From Stieleria mannarensis (GTDB taxonomy: Bacteria > Planctomycetota > Planctomycetia > Pirellulales > Pirellulaceae): a stretch of DNA of 64,000 nucleotides. Where the stretch lies: positions 62,001 to 126,000 of the forward strand of contig NZ_JACEHH010000023.1 of NCBI RefSeq assembly GCF_014154935.1, read 5' to 3'. A program made the position numbers and the translations under genes. Positions within the stretch are counted from its first letter, which is position 1. Every line of letters begins with the position of its first letter. The notes under the pieces were generated by a model that saw nothing but the letters and a program-made list of their open reading frames with translations, was not told where the DNA came from and made no database searches. Of the stretch, positions 62,003-64,000 are shown piece by piece.

Positions 62003-63145
62003 ATGCCTGCTAACGACGTCGCCGCACGATTCCGCGAAATTCGAGACAAAGTTGAATCCGAGCAGCGGCTTTCCCTGGATGACGGGATCTTTTTGTACGA
62101 TCCCGCGGTGCCGCTGCAAGAGATCGGCGAGCTGGCCAATTTGGTCCGCGAACGAAAAAACGGCAACGTCGGCTACTACAACATCAACACCCACCTGAAT
62201 CCGACCAACGTCTGCGTCTATCGCTGCCGGTTCTGTGCGTTTCGAAGCGACCTGCGCGATCCCAAGGGCTACGCGATGAGCGACGATCAGATCGTTCAAC
62301 GGGGCCGTGAAGCGACCGAAAACGGTTGCACCGAAATGCACATCGTCGGCGGGTTGCATCACAAGATGCCCTACCAGTGGTACCGCGGCATCATCGAATT
62401 GTTGAAGGAAACGTATCCGCAAATTCACCTCAAAGCCTGGACCGCCGTCGAAATCAATTGGTTCGAATTCCAGACCAAGAAATCGAAACAATGGGTGCTC
62501 CAGGACATGCGCGACGCCGGATTGGGCAGCATGCCCGGCGGCGGGGCGGAGATTTTTCACCCGGAGGTCCGCGACCAATTGTGCGAGCACAAAGCCAACA
62601 CGCACGAATGGTTGCAGATTCACCAAACGGCCCACGAGATCGGGCTGCGGACGAATTGCACGATGCTGTACGGGCACGTCGAACAAGCCTATCACCGCAT
62701 CGACCACCTGATCCGATTGCGCGAGCTGCAAGATCGCACCGGCGGGTTCCAAGTTTTCATTCCGCTGGCGTTTCACCCCGAAAACACCAAGCTGGACAAC
62801 ATCAAAAAGCCCTCGGCACTGATGGACCTTCGGACGATGGCGATCAGCCGGCTGATGCTCGACAACGTCAGGCACATCAAGGCCTACTGGATCATGCTGG
62901 GCATCGAAACGGCCCAGACCGCACTGGCCTACGGTGCCGATGACATCGACGGCACGGTTCGCCACGAATTGATCTATCACGACGCCGGGGCGACCACGCC
63001 GGAGTGTTTGAGCGTCGATCACATCAAGCAACTGATCAGCGAAGCCGGGCGCGATCCGGTCGAACGTGACACGGTCTACAACCACGTCCACCGCGAGCCC
63101 CACGACTTCACCAAGTGGACCTCCGGCGCCCCGGTCGGCGTGTAG
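62003..63145 (+). CDS. mqnE: aminofutalosine synthase (radical SAM)
   Basis: A 380-residue radical-SAM enzyme of the futalosine menaquinone pathway, joining a chorismate-derived enol ether to SAM to give aminofutalosine. The cluster motif is CVYRCRFCAF. HHKMPYQWY, MPGGGAEIF, TMLYGHVE and FIPLAFHPENT match MqnE more closely than its relative MqnC. Together with ubiE-ubiX-ubiA at 44-47 kb it indicates menaquinone synthesis through futalosine. Stand-alone. Confidence 0.9.
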   Translation: MPANDVAARFREIRDKVESEQRLSLDDGIFLYDPAVPLQEIGELANLVRERKNGNVGYYNINTHLNPTNVCVYRCRFCAFRSDLRDPKGYAMSDDQIVQRGREATENGCTEMHIVGGLHHKMPYQWYRGIIELLKETYPQIHLKAWTAVEINWFEFQTKKSKQWVLQDMRDAGLGSMPGGGAEIFHPEVRDQLCEHKANTHEWLQIHQTAHEIGLRTNCTMLYGHVEQAYHRIDHLIRLRELQDRTGGFQVFIPLAFHPENTKLDNIKKPSALMDLRTMAISRLMLDNVRHIKAYWIMLGIETAQTALAYGADDIDGTVRHELIYHDAGATTPECLSVDHIKQLISEAGRDPVERDTVYNHVHREPHDFTKWTSGAPVGV

Positions 63146-63154
63146 TGAGTGTCG

Positions 63155-63213
63155 GTGGGATAGGCTTCCCGCCTGTCGAATCCCGGGAATGACAGGCTGG
63201 AAGCCTATCCCAC
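63155..63213. repeat. dispersed palindromic repeat R2, copy C
   Basis: Full element with arms GATAGGCTTCCCGCCTGTC and GACAGGCTGGAAGCCTATC, 10 bases after the mqnE stop. Confidence 0.9.
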
Positions 63214-63280
63214 ACCCTGGCCGCCGGCGAGTTAGAATTTGAGGGATCCCGATTTTCCCCTCTCTAAACCCGCCGGACTG

Positions 63281-64000
63281 ATGCGTCAAAACTCTTGGAT
63301 GCACCGCCTGCTCCTTTGGAGCGTTTGCGTCGCCGTTTTCACTGCGACCGAAATACCCGCCCGCGCCGATTTGGCCGACGATGCACTCGCGGCCGCAAAG
63401 AAGGCAACTTCATTTTTGGTCGATCAGGTCAGCACCGAAGGCGGCTATTTGTGGAGTTATTCGGCGGACTTGCAGGCGCGGGAAGGCGAGGGGGTCGTCA
63501 AGACAAAAACCATCTGGGTCCAGCCGCCCGGAACGCCGTCGGTCGGTGAAGCGTTCGTCAAACTTTATGAAGCGACCGGCGACGAGCAATTCCTTGACGC
63601 CGCCAGGGCGGCCGCGGAATCACTGCGTCGCGGTCAAATGCGTTCCGGCGGCTGGCAGGCGATGGTGGAGTTTGAACCGGAACGGCGTCGCCGCTGGGCG
63701 TACCGAGTTGATCCCGCCCGATCGAAGGCGAAAGACCAATCCAGCCTGGACGACGACAAGACGCAATCGGCGCTGCGGTTCCTGATCCAGCTGGACCGTG
63801 TATTGGATTTCAAGGACGATTCGATTCATGAGATGACGCTCTATGCATTGGACGGACTGATCCAGCGCGGTCAGTTTTCCGGCGGCGGATTCCCCCAGGT
63901 CTGGACCGACCGACGTGGCCCAGCGGCCGACACACCGGACGACAACGCGAGCTACCCCGAGTCGTGGCCGCGAACCTATCCCGGGCACAACGAGTACTGG
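63281..64000 (+). CDS. secreted pectate-lyase-like protein, 5' part (cut by window end)
   Basis: An open frame of 240 codons running off the window. MRQNSWMHRLLLWS starts a signal peptide ending near ARA. The mature part begins with helical repeats (DDALAAAKKATSFL, EGGYLWSY, GEAFVKLYEATGDEQFLDAA, SGGWQAMVEF). GGGFPQVW and SYPESWPRTYPGHNEYW follow, recalling alpha/alpha-toroid polysaccharide lyases of the PL10 pectate-lyase type. A role in degrading algal or plant polysaccharide is inferred. The C-terminal half is not visible. Confidence 0.65.
   Translation, partial: MRQNSWMHRLLLWSVCVAVFTATEIPARADLADDALAAAKKATSFLVDQVSTEGGYLWSYSADLQAREGEGVVKTKTIWVQPPGTPSVGEAFVKLYEATGDEQFLDAARAAAESLRRGQMRSGGWQAMVEFEPERRRRWAYRVDPARSKAKDQSSLDDDKTQSALRFLIQLDRVLDFKDDSIHEMTLYALDGLIQRGQFSGGGFPQVWTDRRGPAADTPDDNASYPESWPRTYPGHNEYW

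Noticed and set aside
61835-63304. 489-codon minus-strand open frame
   Set aside because: It is fully antisense to mqnE, whose radical-SAM motifs are clear. Long antisense frames are common in this GC-rich codon bias and the translation has no recognisable features.

Overview
The window looks like chromosome from a marine-type planctomycete of the Pirellulaceae (Rhodopirellula/Rubripirellula-like). This rests on the gene families, not on a database match: DUF1559 proteins, a secreted sulfatase, two BBP7-type outer-membrane proteins, a DUF1080 protein, a cysteine-rich YTV cell-wall protein, a giant DUF11/SdrD-B surface protein with planctomycete-style terminal motifs, and single scattered housekeeping genes rather than long operons. 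The DNA is GC-rich, so long open frames occur antisense to many true genes. I saw no rRNA, tRNA, CRISPR array, prophage or intact insertion sequence.

Layout. 0-6.8 kb: sulfatase, a secreted DUF1559 protein, periplasmic nucleoside hydrolase, ketopantoate-reductase-like enzyme, small anchored protein. 7-14.9 kb: envelope block with the 1412-aa DUF11 protein, a BBP7 protein and a proline-rich lipoprotein. 14.9-21 kb: DEAD-box helicase, HisA-like protein, DUF2617, trpG/pabA, and small secreted or lipoprotein genes. 21.4-25.4 kb: a five-haem cytochrome translationally coupled to a predicted outer-membrane barrel. 25.5-34 kb: DUF1559 remnant, degenerate Mur-ligase-like protein, type-4 uracil-DNA glycosylase, Der GTPase, membrane protein, CPBP protease and pgsA. 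34-42 kb: fabZ-like/fabI, ilvE, monohaem protein, DUF1080, rsmD, secreted cyclophilin, asparagine-synthase-like protein. 42-50.6 kb: CCA-adding enzyme, NUDIX, an overlapping ubiE-ubiX-ubiA operon, HAD phosphatase, purE-purK, rex. 51-59.5 kb: YTV protein, cyclase-fold membrane protein, DUF2752, sugar isomerase plus glutamyl-Q-tRNA synthetase, second BBP7. 59.8-64 kb: cytosolic nucleoside hydrolase, trpD, mqnE, and the start of a pectate-lyase-like gene cut by the window end.

How the genes connect. ubiE-ubiX-ubiA together with mqnE fit menaquinone synthesis by the futalosine route. trpG/pabA and trpD are split parts of tryptophan/folate metabolism. purE-purK, fabZ-fabI and pgsA-CPBP are short coupled units. 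Much of the rest builds or decorates the cell envelope.

A second layer is a dense set of short, mostly palindromic dispersed repeats in the intergenic spaces, called R1 to R7 here. Some supply the stop codon or possible start codon of the adjacent gene. The observations I rate highest are the cytochrome-barrel pair, the YTV protein whose cysteine block appears to derive from its cysteine-free block, the matching decapeptides at both ends of the giant DUF11 protein, and the repeat families.
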